Made by a program: the position numbers and the translations under genes. Below, in pieces: positions 33,401-45,400 of a stretch of DNA of 64,000 bases (within the stretch, counting starts at the first letter, position 1; each line of letters opens with the position of its first letter). The notes below the pieces were generated by a model, which searched no databases, was not told the origin of the DNA, and saw nothing but the letters and a program-made list of their open reading frames with translations. This DNA comes from Symbiodinium natans (taxonomy: Eukaryota; Sar; Dinophyceae; Suessiales; Symbiodiniaceae): contig CAJNDS010002241.1 in assembly GCA_905221605.1 (NCBI GenBank), forward strand, positions 374,501 to 438,500, given 5' to 3'.

Positions 33401-36400
33401 CAAAACACTGTACAAACCACTCTCTGGTTTCACTTTTGACTACTACTATTTGCTAAAAAAACCCAAAAAATGATAAATAATAATCCCGACATTTCCTCAG
33501 AAGGAAGAATACTTTTCATTTTCGGGTGTTCCTAAGGAACTAGTAGTTCTACGCCCAAGACTTCAAACCCTAAACCCTAAACCCTAAACCCTAAACCCTA
33601 AACCCTAAACCCCTAAACCCCTAAACCCTAAACCCCTAAACCCTAAACCAATTCTGGAGCAGGTCCAACTTCTGCAGTTGGTCACAGTCCAGGAAGACCC
33701 GAGTTGAGCTGCGCCGTGCGATCATAATCTTCCTGAGGAGTTTAGGGTTTAGGGTTTCGGGTTTAGGGTTTAGGGGTCTGCGTGGGCTCCCTATCTCCGG
33801 AACCCTAAACCCTAAACTCTAAAGCCGTGGAGCCCTCTTCGTGGGCTCCTAAAGAGAGAGAGATACATCAGGGGCTTCGGGTTTGGGGCTTAGAGCAGAA
33901 TCTAAATGCACAGCACGCGTGCTGTGACAGCTCCTACAAAAGCTTCTATTCCAGCTCCCCCCCCCCCCCTACTGGAATAACAAAACTTTGCCCTAAACTC
34001 CCTAAACGTTAAGCACCCCAAAATCTTCTTCTAAAAAAACGACCAGGCGTCATCAGCCGGCAGAGGCTGCCTGCCCCAGCTTTGTGGTGGCAGAGAAAGA
34101 CCCCAAAGCGGCGCTGCTGCTTGAAGTGGCCTTGGTTGCTGAGGTTCACAAGGCCCCCCCAAACAATTGCACACTTTCAGTTCTATAGGGGATTAGAGTA
34201 CCCCAAAAAATTGCACACTTTCAGTTCTATTGGGGATTAGAGTATCCCAAAAAGTGTAAAGTGTACTCACTCAGCTACTAAGTACTGAACCCTAAACCCT
34301 AAACCCTAAACCCTAAAGCCTAAACCCTAAACCCCAAACCCTAAACCCTAAACCGAGTGGCCCAGAAGCGCCCGCAGGAGGGCCACCGTCGTCACGAGAA
34401 GCAGCCCTGCCACCGGGAAGCACAGGAGCCACCCCAAAAAGGAGGAGGAGAGCGTGAGATCCTTAGGGTTTAGGGTTTAGGGTTTAGGGTTTAGGGTTTA
34501 GGGCCGGTTTAGGGTGAGTTTATCAGCACCCCCCCCCCAAAAAAATAAAAGTGTACACTTTCCGTTCGATAAGGGATTGCATATCCCAAAAAGTGTAAAG
34601 TGTATTCATTCAGCTACCAAGGATCAAGCTTCAGCAGAGGCGCCACCCCCAGAAGGATCAGAAGTAGCAGCCCCGTGAGTAGGAGATCCACCTGGTTCGC
34701 CTGCTGTGTGCGCCAGGGGCAGGTACCCGCCAGCAACACCAGGCTGACCATTAAGATCAGGCCCATGGCTGGCACCTGTACCTCAAGCAGGTCTACAGCC
34801 ACAATAGGCAGCAGAGCCACAAGGCCATTGCGGCACAGGAGCACAAGGCCGTAGTAATACCTTTCCGACTTGAACCGATGGAAAAGGAAGCGGTAGCGGT
34901 TCAGCAGTCGGAGGCCCCTGCCGCTGGCGACCCACGAGGGGTACATCACAGTGGCGTAGGTCGCCACAGTGAGAAATGCAACAGGTTGGCTCAAAACGCC
35001 GATGACTGCCAGGATCACAAGCACCTTGGTAGCCCGGTAACCATACTATAATAAGGGTACCCTTTTTGGGGGTTGGCTGCCTTATAAGGGAACCTTGAAC
35101 CCGAAAAAGGAGAAAAAAGGGCACCACTTGGCCACCAAGGCACTGTGTGCTCCTCCGAATCGTAGCAGATGACTCCGGGATCTGTTGCCATGGAGGTGAC
35201 GCCGCTTGGATTGGAGACGCACTGAAATGGAGTCAGAGTGGCCAGAGCAATAGCCTAGTTCAGAGCTGGGATAATATGAAACATTTAAACTGTTTATTCC
35301 TTATTGGGCTTAAGTACCCTTAAAAATGTAAAATGTTACCCAACTATGACAAAGTAGCCAGGAAGAAGGCAAATGACAAGAGCCCGCACAGATTCAGGAC
35401 TGTGTCGAATGGCTTGGGCCTTCCCCACCATTTCGCAAAACACCAACCTATACTGAACTTGGAACCCTAGCAAAAATTACACTTTTAGCTGTTTCTTAGG
35501 AATTAAAGCACCCACAAATCAAAAAAACTAGTTCCAAGTGTCCCTAAGCAACTTGCAAGTGGAAAAGAGCAGGCAATGGGGCATGCCACCAGCTTGCATG
35601 TAAACCTGGGTTGCTGTTCAGGACGTAGGGGCACAGGACAGACAGAAAGGATCCCTGATAATGGCAATAAACTAAAGAAGAGAAGGGGGAATAAGGGCCT
35701 ACTCTGGGTCCTAGTAGCCCTAAACCCTAAACCCTAAACCCTAAACCCTAAACCCTAAACCCTAAACCCTAAACCCTAAACCCTAAACCTCCTAGCATCC
35801 CAGACACTTCATGACGGGGCTGTCAGCTCCGTAGATGCAGGTGATGCGGACGAAGTCCAGGTCAAGCGTCAGGACGTTCAGCGCCAAGTCCTCGGTCTGC
35901 CCCTCTTTGGGTTTAGGGTTTAGGGTTTAGGGTTTAGGGTTTAGGGTTTAGGGTTTAGGGTTTGTGACTGTGATGCTTGAGTCCAGAGGACGCGCGCGAG
36001 TCATCCTGCTTATCCGCTGCCTCCAGCAGCGCGAAGCGAGACCGTCTGCCCTTGCAGAACCGAAACAAAAGAGCCTATGGTCTCGCACCCGCTTTCTCCA
36101 AGCCGGTATCTTTGTACAATGCGGACACTTAGGCTTAGAAGATCGGCCAACAGCCTGATCTTCAATGTCCCTTGAGCTCTGCCAATTGTGCAGTGCTCTA
36201 GGATGTCTTCGACATCCGGAACCTCACTGATGCGAAGCAGCATTCGGACTGTGGTAGCAAAGAAGTCCGAGGCTGTACGCGAGTGCTTGCTGAGAAATTC
36301 CCAGAGTTTGGACGGCTGTACTGGTGGATCTTCTCTCGATCGGACAGCTCGAGCGACTGCGGTTGGCCTCATCGTCGCCCAAAACGGCTGTGGTCCTAAG

Positions 36401-39400
36401 GCTTTGCAGGCTGGGCGCCTGACAAGGGCTTTATTCTCCGTGAACTCTCTGGGCCCGTACGAGACATCTGAAGCCAGATGAGCTTCTGCACATGTCTCCG
36501 CCTTGCGTAGATGCATGCGTAGGCATGGGGTTGTCCAGAATTCGCCTCTGCACACGGCGCAGTATGTGCCTTGCACATTGGACACTCTACCTCCAACATC
36601 GTGTCTCCGACTGCGATGTGAGGCAAGAGCTGCTTCGGTGCGGCACCCTATCCCGCACTCAGGACAGAACCGTGTGGATTGGGCCTGTCTGTGTTCAATC
36701 GTGAACACGCAACCTCCTTGTGCTTCGAGACATGCCAGGAACTCAATCTTTTCCTTGACTTGCTGTCGGTTCTGTGCCAGCGTCTTCGCCGTATGTGCTT
36801 TATACTGTCCAGGCAGTAAGCGAAGAGCTGGCAGGTGTTCTTGTAGGTGAATGAAGATCTGGCTTTCATCCTCCGGGATTGAGATCGCCTTCTTCGTTGC
36901 ATTTACTGCGATTTTCAAGGAGCAAATCGCATCTCTGATCCAATCCTGTGCTACCAAGAGTGCTTTCCATAGGTATCCATCACCATTTTCCACCACCATC
37001 ACCAACTGTGCCAGGCGGGCTGCATGCAGGAGAGTTTCAGCCGGAAGACAGCCGGTAACCTCGCATACTTGCGCGGCCGTAAGCCCTTTCGATGTGGCCC
37101 CAACTAACGGACGGACCATGCTCCTCTGCCATTTCTGTATAGTGGAGCACAAGTAAGCCTCATCGTTGTTGCTGAGCCGCCATTGTCCAATCCCATGCAT
37201 GAACCGTCCAAGCACCAGTCCTGAGAAGAGCTGGCTCTTTTCGCTCGCTGTTAGGTCGGGGTTATACAGCAGCGTGCGCTTCAGTCTATCGAAGGCAAGG
37301 TTGGCGTGGACTCTTCGATGATCAATGTCCTCCCGGTACGTGTTGATATCATTCACGATTCCTCCCAGGTGCACATATGATCTCGTTAAAGTTAGCTTGG
37401 CTATTTTGTCTCCAGCGATGGGAACCTCTACGTGTGGGTCTGGTCGGCTGAAGTGGCTCTGCCTAAGCTTTCCTGCCTCCGCACCGCGCCAGACAATCAG
37501 AGCTTCTGACTTCCCTGGAGCGAAATTCATGTCAAGTCCAACGCTGTGCATCGCTTTGTGTGTGATGCTCGCCACCTGTACTACCTGAGGCAAGACTTCA
37601 GATGCGCTGCTGCTTGCACATGGAATCGCCAAGTCATCTGCCCACGTGGGTAGTGGAGCGGCCGCTCCAATCCCTGCAGTCACTTCCAGGCCGTTTTCAC
37701 GAAGCTGATGCTGTATCGATTGGAGTGCTGTCGTGAAGATGATCTGGAAGAGGACATCTGCCAATGGTGCACCTGGCGATGTTCCTGTGCACGTGGCGCA
37801 TAGTTGATCTGCCTGTGCGTCTGTGCTGAACCATGCATGCGCGAGCACACTGCGCACATAGTGTTTGACTGGTGCAGGTGCGTCCTGCATCAGGCCGGGA
37901 CCTGCCAGCGCTGCCAGCAGTTGTCGTTGCATATCCGGCTGAGGGTGTATGCGTTCGACCGCAGCGAGCAGGGCATCATGGCCGCAGATATCTCCATGTG
38001 CGAAAAGGAAGTGCCTAATGATGCTGTAATAGGCATTCGTGGCATCCACAAACAGGATGGCGCCTGATTGCTTCCGCTTCTCAAGCATGGACAGGTGGGT
38101 TCGTATGTGCAGCATGGGCAGCGAGATGGGCACGCCTTTCTGTGCCCCACACTGAACGGGAGCTGCCTTGTTGACAAATTGCTGAACGATGTCCGGCCTG
38201 AAGGCCTGTCCCACGGCCTTGCACGCAGGTTCAAGTAGCATGACGCTCCGCCAGCCACTCAGATCAAGTGGAGGTTTATTTGGCTTCGGGATGGGCACAC
38301 AGCGTCCTCCCACCCACAGAAAGGGGGGTTCTCTGCCCATGGCCATCCTCAGAAGTAGGGGCATGTGCAGCTTCGCCGCCTCCATGGGCGCAGCCCTGAA
38401 GGCTTCGGCCGGAATCAGTGAAAATCCACTGGCTTTATGAGGTTGTAGGCGCGCAAATCGGCTGGCCAGATCCACAAGGGTTGGGACCTGGTCCGGTTGG
38501 ATGTCTTCGCCCGGACCTGTATGTACTGCAGCATGCTTCCCCTGCAGATCTTCGCGGGAGCAGAGCTGTGCCCTCTCTGCTTTGGCGAAATGCAATGCAA
38601 ACGCGTGGCCCACATCTTTTTGGCCTGCGACCAATTCTCCATTGATTTGCAGTGATGGGGCGGCGCGGGTAGGCTTGTACGACCGTCCAATACGCAAGAT
38701 GCTTCGCAAATGTGCGGCAAGAGCGCCTGGGCCATCCTTTTTGGCTTCTTGCATGCACTGCCTCGCATGATTCGCTGTGTCTTGACGCATGTGTGCCCTG
38801 ATTTGACAGTGGGCTGTGCGCACCAGCTTGCCGAGGCGGGCTTGCAGCATGTGCCAAGTGTTCTTGAGCCTCCCTTGGCGTGTGGCAGGGCGAGCCCATG
38901 CGGCCCAGCAGGCACGCAGGAAAGCTCTGCGTTGTTGCTGGCCGGCTTGGTGCATCTGCCTGCGCAACTTGCGTCTGAATTGTATCCATTTCCAGGAGGA
39001 TTCGGACACGTGCAATTGCCTAGGTCCTTTTGTTTGCTTGGGAAAGGCTTCGACTAGGCTCTGGCTAATGTGCTTATTTAGTGTGGCCAGGTAGTCGTCG
39101 GCATGGACACCCCACGGGAGCTGCGGGGCTGTACTGAATATCTGCCGAATCTTTTCTCTGCCCGCTGATGTCAACATAGCTTGCCGGTCAACTGCAACGT
39201 GGACTCGGGAAGCCTTGCCAAGATCCTGCCAGTGCAATCTCGCGATAAGCGGAAAATGGTCCGGCCCGTGGATTGAGGGGAAGTCTGACCAGGCCCCGCT
39301 AGTAGTAAGTCCCTTGCCCAGATCTCGTGGAACAATGATGTAGTCCAGGCACGCCCCTCTTTGCATGGGACTTGTCCAGGTGATCGCTTTATTGCCGGAA

Positions 39401-42400
39401 CGGTCTCTGAGTGGGGTGCAGGTGAGCTCCCGATCCGCGAGAAGGGCTTGCAGAAATTTAGCGGGAGTGGTCAAGGGCCTGGCAGCAGGGACATGGGCGT
39501 CCTCGTCGCCGAAACGGGCATTGGCATCTAGAAAGAGGATTGGTCGGAACTTGGCGGGTATCGCCCGGATGGCACTATCCAGTCTGCTCCACCAAGCAAG
39601 GATTGTGTCATAGTCGGTCGCCGAGGTGGGGCTGTGTCCGACTATGCAAGCAAGGCTATTCTTGCCTAGGTCTACCAGTACGACTAACAGCCTGGGTTCG
39701 GCTCGGATGATGGAGATACATTTGGTGTCAAAGTGGATCTGTTCCTCTCCATCTGTCGCGATTGCTGCGTCGGCATTGAGCCATAGCTGGCATCCTAGAT
39801 GGCCCGCGTCGTCCGGGCCTGCAATGACTATGTACGAGCCTTGCTTGCTAATGGGATTGGTCGGCGAGTACCTGGTCTCTTGGATTCCTATCAAGTGCAC
39901 TCCACGGCTGGCACATTGATCCGCAATGATTTGTCTTTGTGCCGGGTGTTTGAGAGAGGGTGTTGTACGTCACCATCTGTATGTCCCATGCCATGTTTCT
40001 CTCGCGGTGACCAGTAGGCGTTTGTTGGTACACTGGCCATGTGCAGATCTCAGGTCTGCTGCTCGCTTGGTGAGAGGTGGCTTGGGCCTCAATTGTGTCC
40101 TTGAGCACGGGCCAAGGTGAAGCAGCATTTGCCTGTTGTTGTCGCAGCCATAGCCAGTGAAAATCATTGCTTGACATTGCTGCAATTCGCAACTGCTCAG
40201 CCGGGTCGTGATGGAAGATGTTGTTGGCTGCTCTTTTTGCAGCTATGTCAACAAGTTCGTTGAACGGGTCACCGGAATGTCCCGTGACATGTGCCCAATG
40301 CAGTTGCCTCAAATGGGCTGCGGCGTAGTCAGCAAGGAGGGTAACTCTCAGAGAGAGTTGGTCATTTTGTCTGGACCAAGCCTCCGCTTGTGCCACACTG
40401 GCTGCTGCTTTTGCATCATAGTGCATGACAACCTCATGTTCGTGTAGTGACCCGGCGGTCAGTAGGGCAGCAAACAGAGCATGGAGTTCGGCAATGTGTG
40501 CATTAAGTGGATACGCAGCCCTTGTCGAGTTCACTCGACCCGATGCAAAACCGCCGAACGTCCAAGTGCCCTCTTGGCGGACAAGGACACAATACGCCCA
40601 CGCTGCGCTGCCATCTTGGGCTTGGAAGGACCCGTCTGTGAATATGCGTGCAGCGTCTGACGGTTGATCCGCTCTCCACATGGGGAGCGTGCGCAGTGCT
40701 TCTTGTGTGGCTGGGTGCAAGGGCGCCAATGATGCGGTATCTCTGTTTAGGGCCTTAAGCTGCACGCAACTTAAACCAAACATCGTCCTTAGATCTTTCT
40801 TTAGAACCTCTGAGACCTGTGTCTGGCTATCTGACGAGTCAGGCCGGGTGTCTTTTTTTGGCAGCGAACGTCTGCCCATGGGCGTTGCAATCTGATATGA
40901 CAATGCCCTTGAGGCATGTTCGACTTCTGTGGGCTGCTCTGTGGGTGGTGTGGGTGGCCGGATGGCCACGAAGATCCATTGGATGCCCATGGGGTCTCCT
41001 GGCAAAGGACTGTGCAGAGGACCTCCTGCATTCCAAACCCTGAGCCTATCATTACTTATGGCCTGAAGGACTTGATTCCCAATGCCATCGCAACCTCTAG
41101 TGTCTGGCGGGATTGCTTGCAGCTCCTGCCCCATAGCCGTCCAGCTCATAGCTGGCGCGATGTTGATAGTGCATATCCCGCCTCCTATCCCTCGGCAATC
41201 ACAAGGAACAGCAAAGTTGCGCGCTGGTGCATCGTGGAAGGTCAATACAAATTGCGGCTCAGGAAAGCCGTAGACTGTGTGGTGCAGTCGGTGTATGCTT
41301 CTAACCCTCCGAGGGGTAGATTGCAGCAGCTCGGCCATGAGTATCTCAATTCTTTGATGTCTATCATGTAGCTTCACCCTGACATGAAAGAGTGTATCAA
41401 ACACTGTGTAGCGGTCTTCTCCGCCTTGCGCGAGCCTGCCGGGAGTGACCTGGGCAATGGCCATGTAAGTCTGGTCGACAACAAGTGCAAGGTCAGGTGG
41501 AAAGAACTCAATGGGGATCTGTGGAGTGGGTTTGAGGTGGTCTGCGCGGCAGCCTCCAAACCGGCCAAATGGCATTGCATCTACCAAGTCTTGATAGGAC
41601 GTGAGGCTGAGTCCATTTGGCAGATGGAACCTTTGCCTTGACTGTTCGTGTTTATTCCGCTGGCGGAATTCCTCTTCACAGAGCTGTATGCGCGCAGCAG
41701 AGGCAGTCAAGGCTAAGTCCTGGCAAGGAGGGGCTCTGCTGCGACTGCGCACCTGCGTGAGTTGTATCAGGCTGGTGCCCGTGCCTGCCCTGTCCTGCAG
41801 GTGATGCACATGGCCGTGTGATGGGGTTTCCCTGCCGCTGATTTGCCTATCGTTCGCAGCTGGGATCTCTGCCACGCGTGTTAGCACATCTTCTGTGACT
41901 GGCCAAAGCAGAAACAGCTGCATATAGTAGGGGATAGGCACCAAGTGCCAGGTCTGCCTAGCTTCATAGGCATCTTGTGCTAAAAAGATGGATGCATCCC
42001 ATGAAAGGGCCCCTGTATCAGTGATTTGATTGGCCGTCTGCCACTCCGGGAGCAACCGCACCACTTCAGCTTTTGCCCACTGCGCGCTGGCAATCTCCCT
42101 TGGACAAACACTATGATTTCTCCTCTGCTCCGGCTATAGACAATGGCCTGTTGGCACGGTGTGATGTGGTAGCCAAGAGTGGTGAGCCTAGTGTCTATTG
42201 CCGTAAGCAGATGGGTAGTGAGCGTCCTGGCAAAGGCGGCGGGTGTGATGAGGAGGTGTTCGAAGTCCTCTATCAACAGGTCAACCCCTAAAGCGCCAAG
42301 AGCAGGCCAGGAACGGAAAAGTGCAGATCTTGGGATCGCTGGAATGGATGGTGCTTGGGATTCGTAAGTGACATAGTCGCCGTCCTGTAGCGTCGACCGG

Positions 42401-45400
42401 AAGAGTGGCATGGGTATGCCGTTTATGTAGATTAGCATCGGACGCCTACGTAGATCAGTAGGCACAAGCTGCTGTAGGTCGACATCCGAGTCGACTGCAC
42501 AATGACCCAATCCCCCGCCTATGCCCCTGAGGTCGGTGAGAATATGGACATTGAAGTCCAATGGATGCCAGAGCATGACTATTTCCCGATAGGGAGACTG
42601 CCTACCTGGGTGTGACTTTGCCATGACCAAGCAGCCTTCTCTTGGTCCTTGCTGTCGAAGCCGGTGTTGCCCGATCAGGTCGGCCAACGCATTGGCTAGA
42701 CTGTCAGGGGTGACTTCAGTCATTTCTGTACCGGCAATGGCGCCTCCAGTTATCGCAAGCAGAATTGGACTACCAGGGACCCTGAACACGTCGCGACTGA
42801 TTGGCAGTGTCCTGACGCCAGTGGTGGTAGTGGTGGTGTGACCTGTGTTCTCTGCTGATGCACGATCAAGTCTGTCGGACTGACTGTTCTCGCGGGACTC
42901 CAATGTAGCATCTGCAACCCTAAGACGGTGGCGCATTTGCCGCCATCTCGACACACTGATGACAGGATGGCTGTCTGCCGTTGTGAAATCATCGCGACAT
43001 GTGCATGGAGTGGTATGCTGGTCGACGACCTGCATCCTGTGCAAGTCTGTTGCAGGAAAGAGTGTCCCATACCATGATCGACCTGGGACTGGTCGCGATT
43101 CTGCATCGGAAATTGGGGCCAATCTCCGAAGGTCACCTGGCCTCATGGAGTGAGGCAGCATGAAGGCATGCACGGCCTCACCGGTTACATGAATGCGTAG
43201 GTATTGCTCGGCACTGTCCATTTGACATGGTGTCAGGACGAACAATCGGCGACCTTGGATGTAGCCTTCGGTATCATGTAGCTGCATGGCACTTGCTTCA
43301 GGGAGAACCCACTTTCTAACCCATGATGCCACATCTTCCAAGCGTGGTGTAACCTCTGAGACGGCCCCTTGTGCCTCAATATGCGGTCCTAATATTAGAA
43401 ACGGAGGATTCTGTGCATCATGTAGGCCAAGGTCGTATAACCTTTCTTGTAAGGCATGGCTCCATGCTTGTTGCGCGATCTCTTGGTCAAGCTCAAAGCA
43501 TGTGGTGGTCTCGAACTGAAGTTCACTGTTAATGTGAATGGGCAAGAGCAAGCCTGCCAGTCCTTGGATTCTCTGAATGAAGAAGTCATTTGGTCTCACG
43601 TCGGGCGCCTGTGGGACTAGTGAACCCGTGATGTAGTCTCCCTCGTTAAGAATCACCCGATCAGACCACTTAACCCCATTCCGAAACAAGGCCTTATAGC
43701 CTTTCAGTTCCTTTAACAGGAGATTGGGGTCGATGTCTCTACTCGCCTGCCGGAATGCAAGCACTCCTTGAGGCCGGAGGTCCAGCCATACAGAGACTGT
43801 GCCCGTTTGGTCTGAGTCTGTGGTATAGGCGATGAGCAGGATCTCTCTGTGGGAGGCCCAAGCTTGCGGCTGACAGGGCGTCAGCTTCAAAGCCTGCTCG
43901 TTGACTCGAGGCACTGTCTGAAGGGCTGCGGCCCATGCTCTGCCAAGCATTTCTCCAACGGTGGGTGTTCCCTGAAATTCAACCGTGAAGACCCCTACCC
44001 TTGAAATCCCAAGGCGGATCAAAGTCAGGGGATGCGGGGCAAGCGGCTGCACAAAGTAGGGAAGCTCATCGGTTTGCATGCCGGTGGTGGTCGAGGTAGT
44101 TGGGAGAGGATTCGCTCTTGCAATGGCTTCCTGAGTGTAGTTCCTGGCAACTCTAGGGGCTGGCACAAGGGTTAGCAACACCTGTCTAAAGCCGGGTAGT
44201 TGCTGTACTACATCAAGCGTCTCAGTCACTGCCGCAGGCCTATCTCCAGCCGGGACCAGCAGAGCTCCTTTCCTGGCAGTGGTGACTACAAAGTCGTGGG
44301 GTGGATCTGCTAGGGCCCACTCCTCTAGGCACCGGACAGCAGCAGCACACATCATGTCTGCTGTCTGTGGTGTGTTAGGCACTATCGGCAACGCTGTCAT
44401 GCCCCTTAGGTCTGGTCCAAAGATCCTTCTGAAATCCGCTAGAAACACCCCATGGGTCGGGTGGGGAATTGGAGTCAGCATACAATGGAGATCGATTCCC
44501 TGTGCAATCGGCTGCTGCCAGAGAAACTGCGTTCTCCAGCCGGGTTGACGCGTGGCCTGAGCCATGCTTTGTGCTGCAAGTTGTGCAACCTCTTCTGGCG
44601 TTGTGAGCCTCGGAAACGTGTGAACCCATGGTGGGTATCCAAGCGGGTGGAAGGCCACTGTGAACGTGGGTTCCTCGGAAAAGTCTTGTGCCTCCATCAC
44701 ATGGAAGTCTTGGTTCGTCCGCGAGCTGCTAGCATCTGAGGAGGATTCTTCTTGACTAAGAGTCTCGGTAGTGCCACTATCTGATCCAGCAGCGGCGATG
44801 CTGCTGATCACGGTTGGATGGGTGGCAAGTATGTTAGGCTGGAACGGATCTGCCCATAGGATGCCTGGAGGAAAAAAGGAGTAGTGGCTCCTGGCAACCC
44901 AGTGCGACAATTGCCTCGGTGTTCTGCAGAATCGTTCAACCCGGAGTGCAATCTCGAACGCCGATGCGTCACTGGGGACTCCTACTGTGCAGATTGGAAC
45001 GTTATGGGCTCTAAGATCAACAGGAGTCGTGATCCAATTCGGGGGGAGGTTAGCCGAATCAAGCACAATTTGAACGGCTGGCAACCCGGGAAGGGGCACT
45101 CTCAAGACCTTGACGGCCGTGATAGGTTGTGCCTGAGTGTTGCGCACTGCATCCTCAATTATCTCCCTTAGTCCCCACTGCGGCAGTAATTGTCGGATCC
45201 TGTAGTGATCCACGGTGTCGAAAAAGACATACGCTGAATCTTGGGCGTGTTGAATCATCGCCTCAAGGTCTGCAATCGGATAGGGCAGAAACACCGACGC
45301 GACCGGGTGTGGCGGGTGGGGATATTGTGAGGAACAACCAGGGCCGCTCAAAGGAAGGAACATGCAATGACCTGTTGCATCTGCCTGATCCGTGCCCGCT

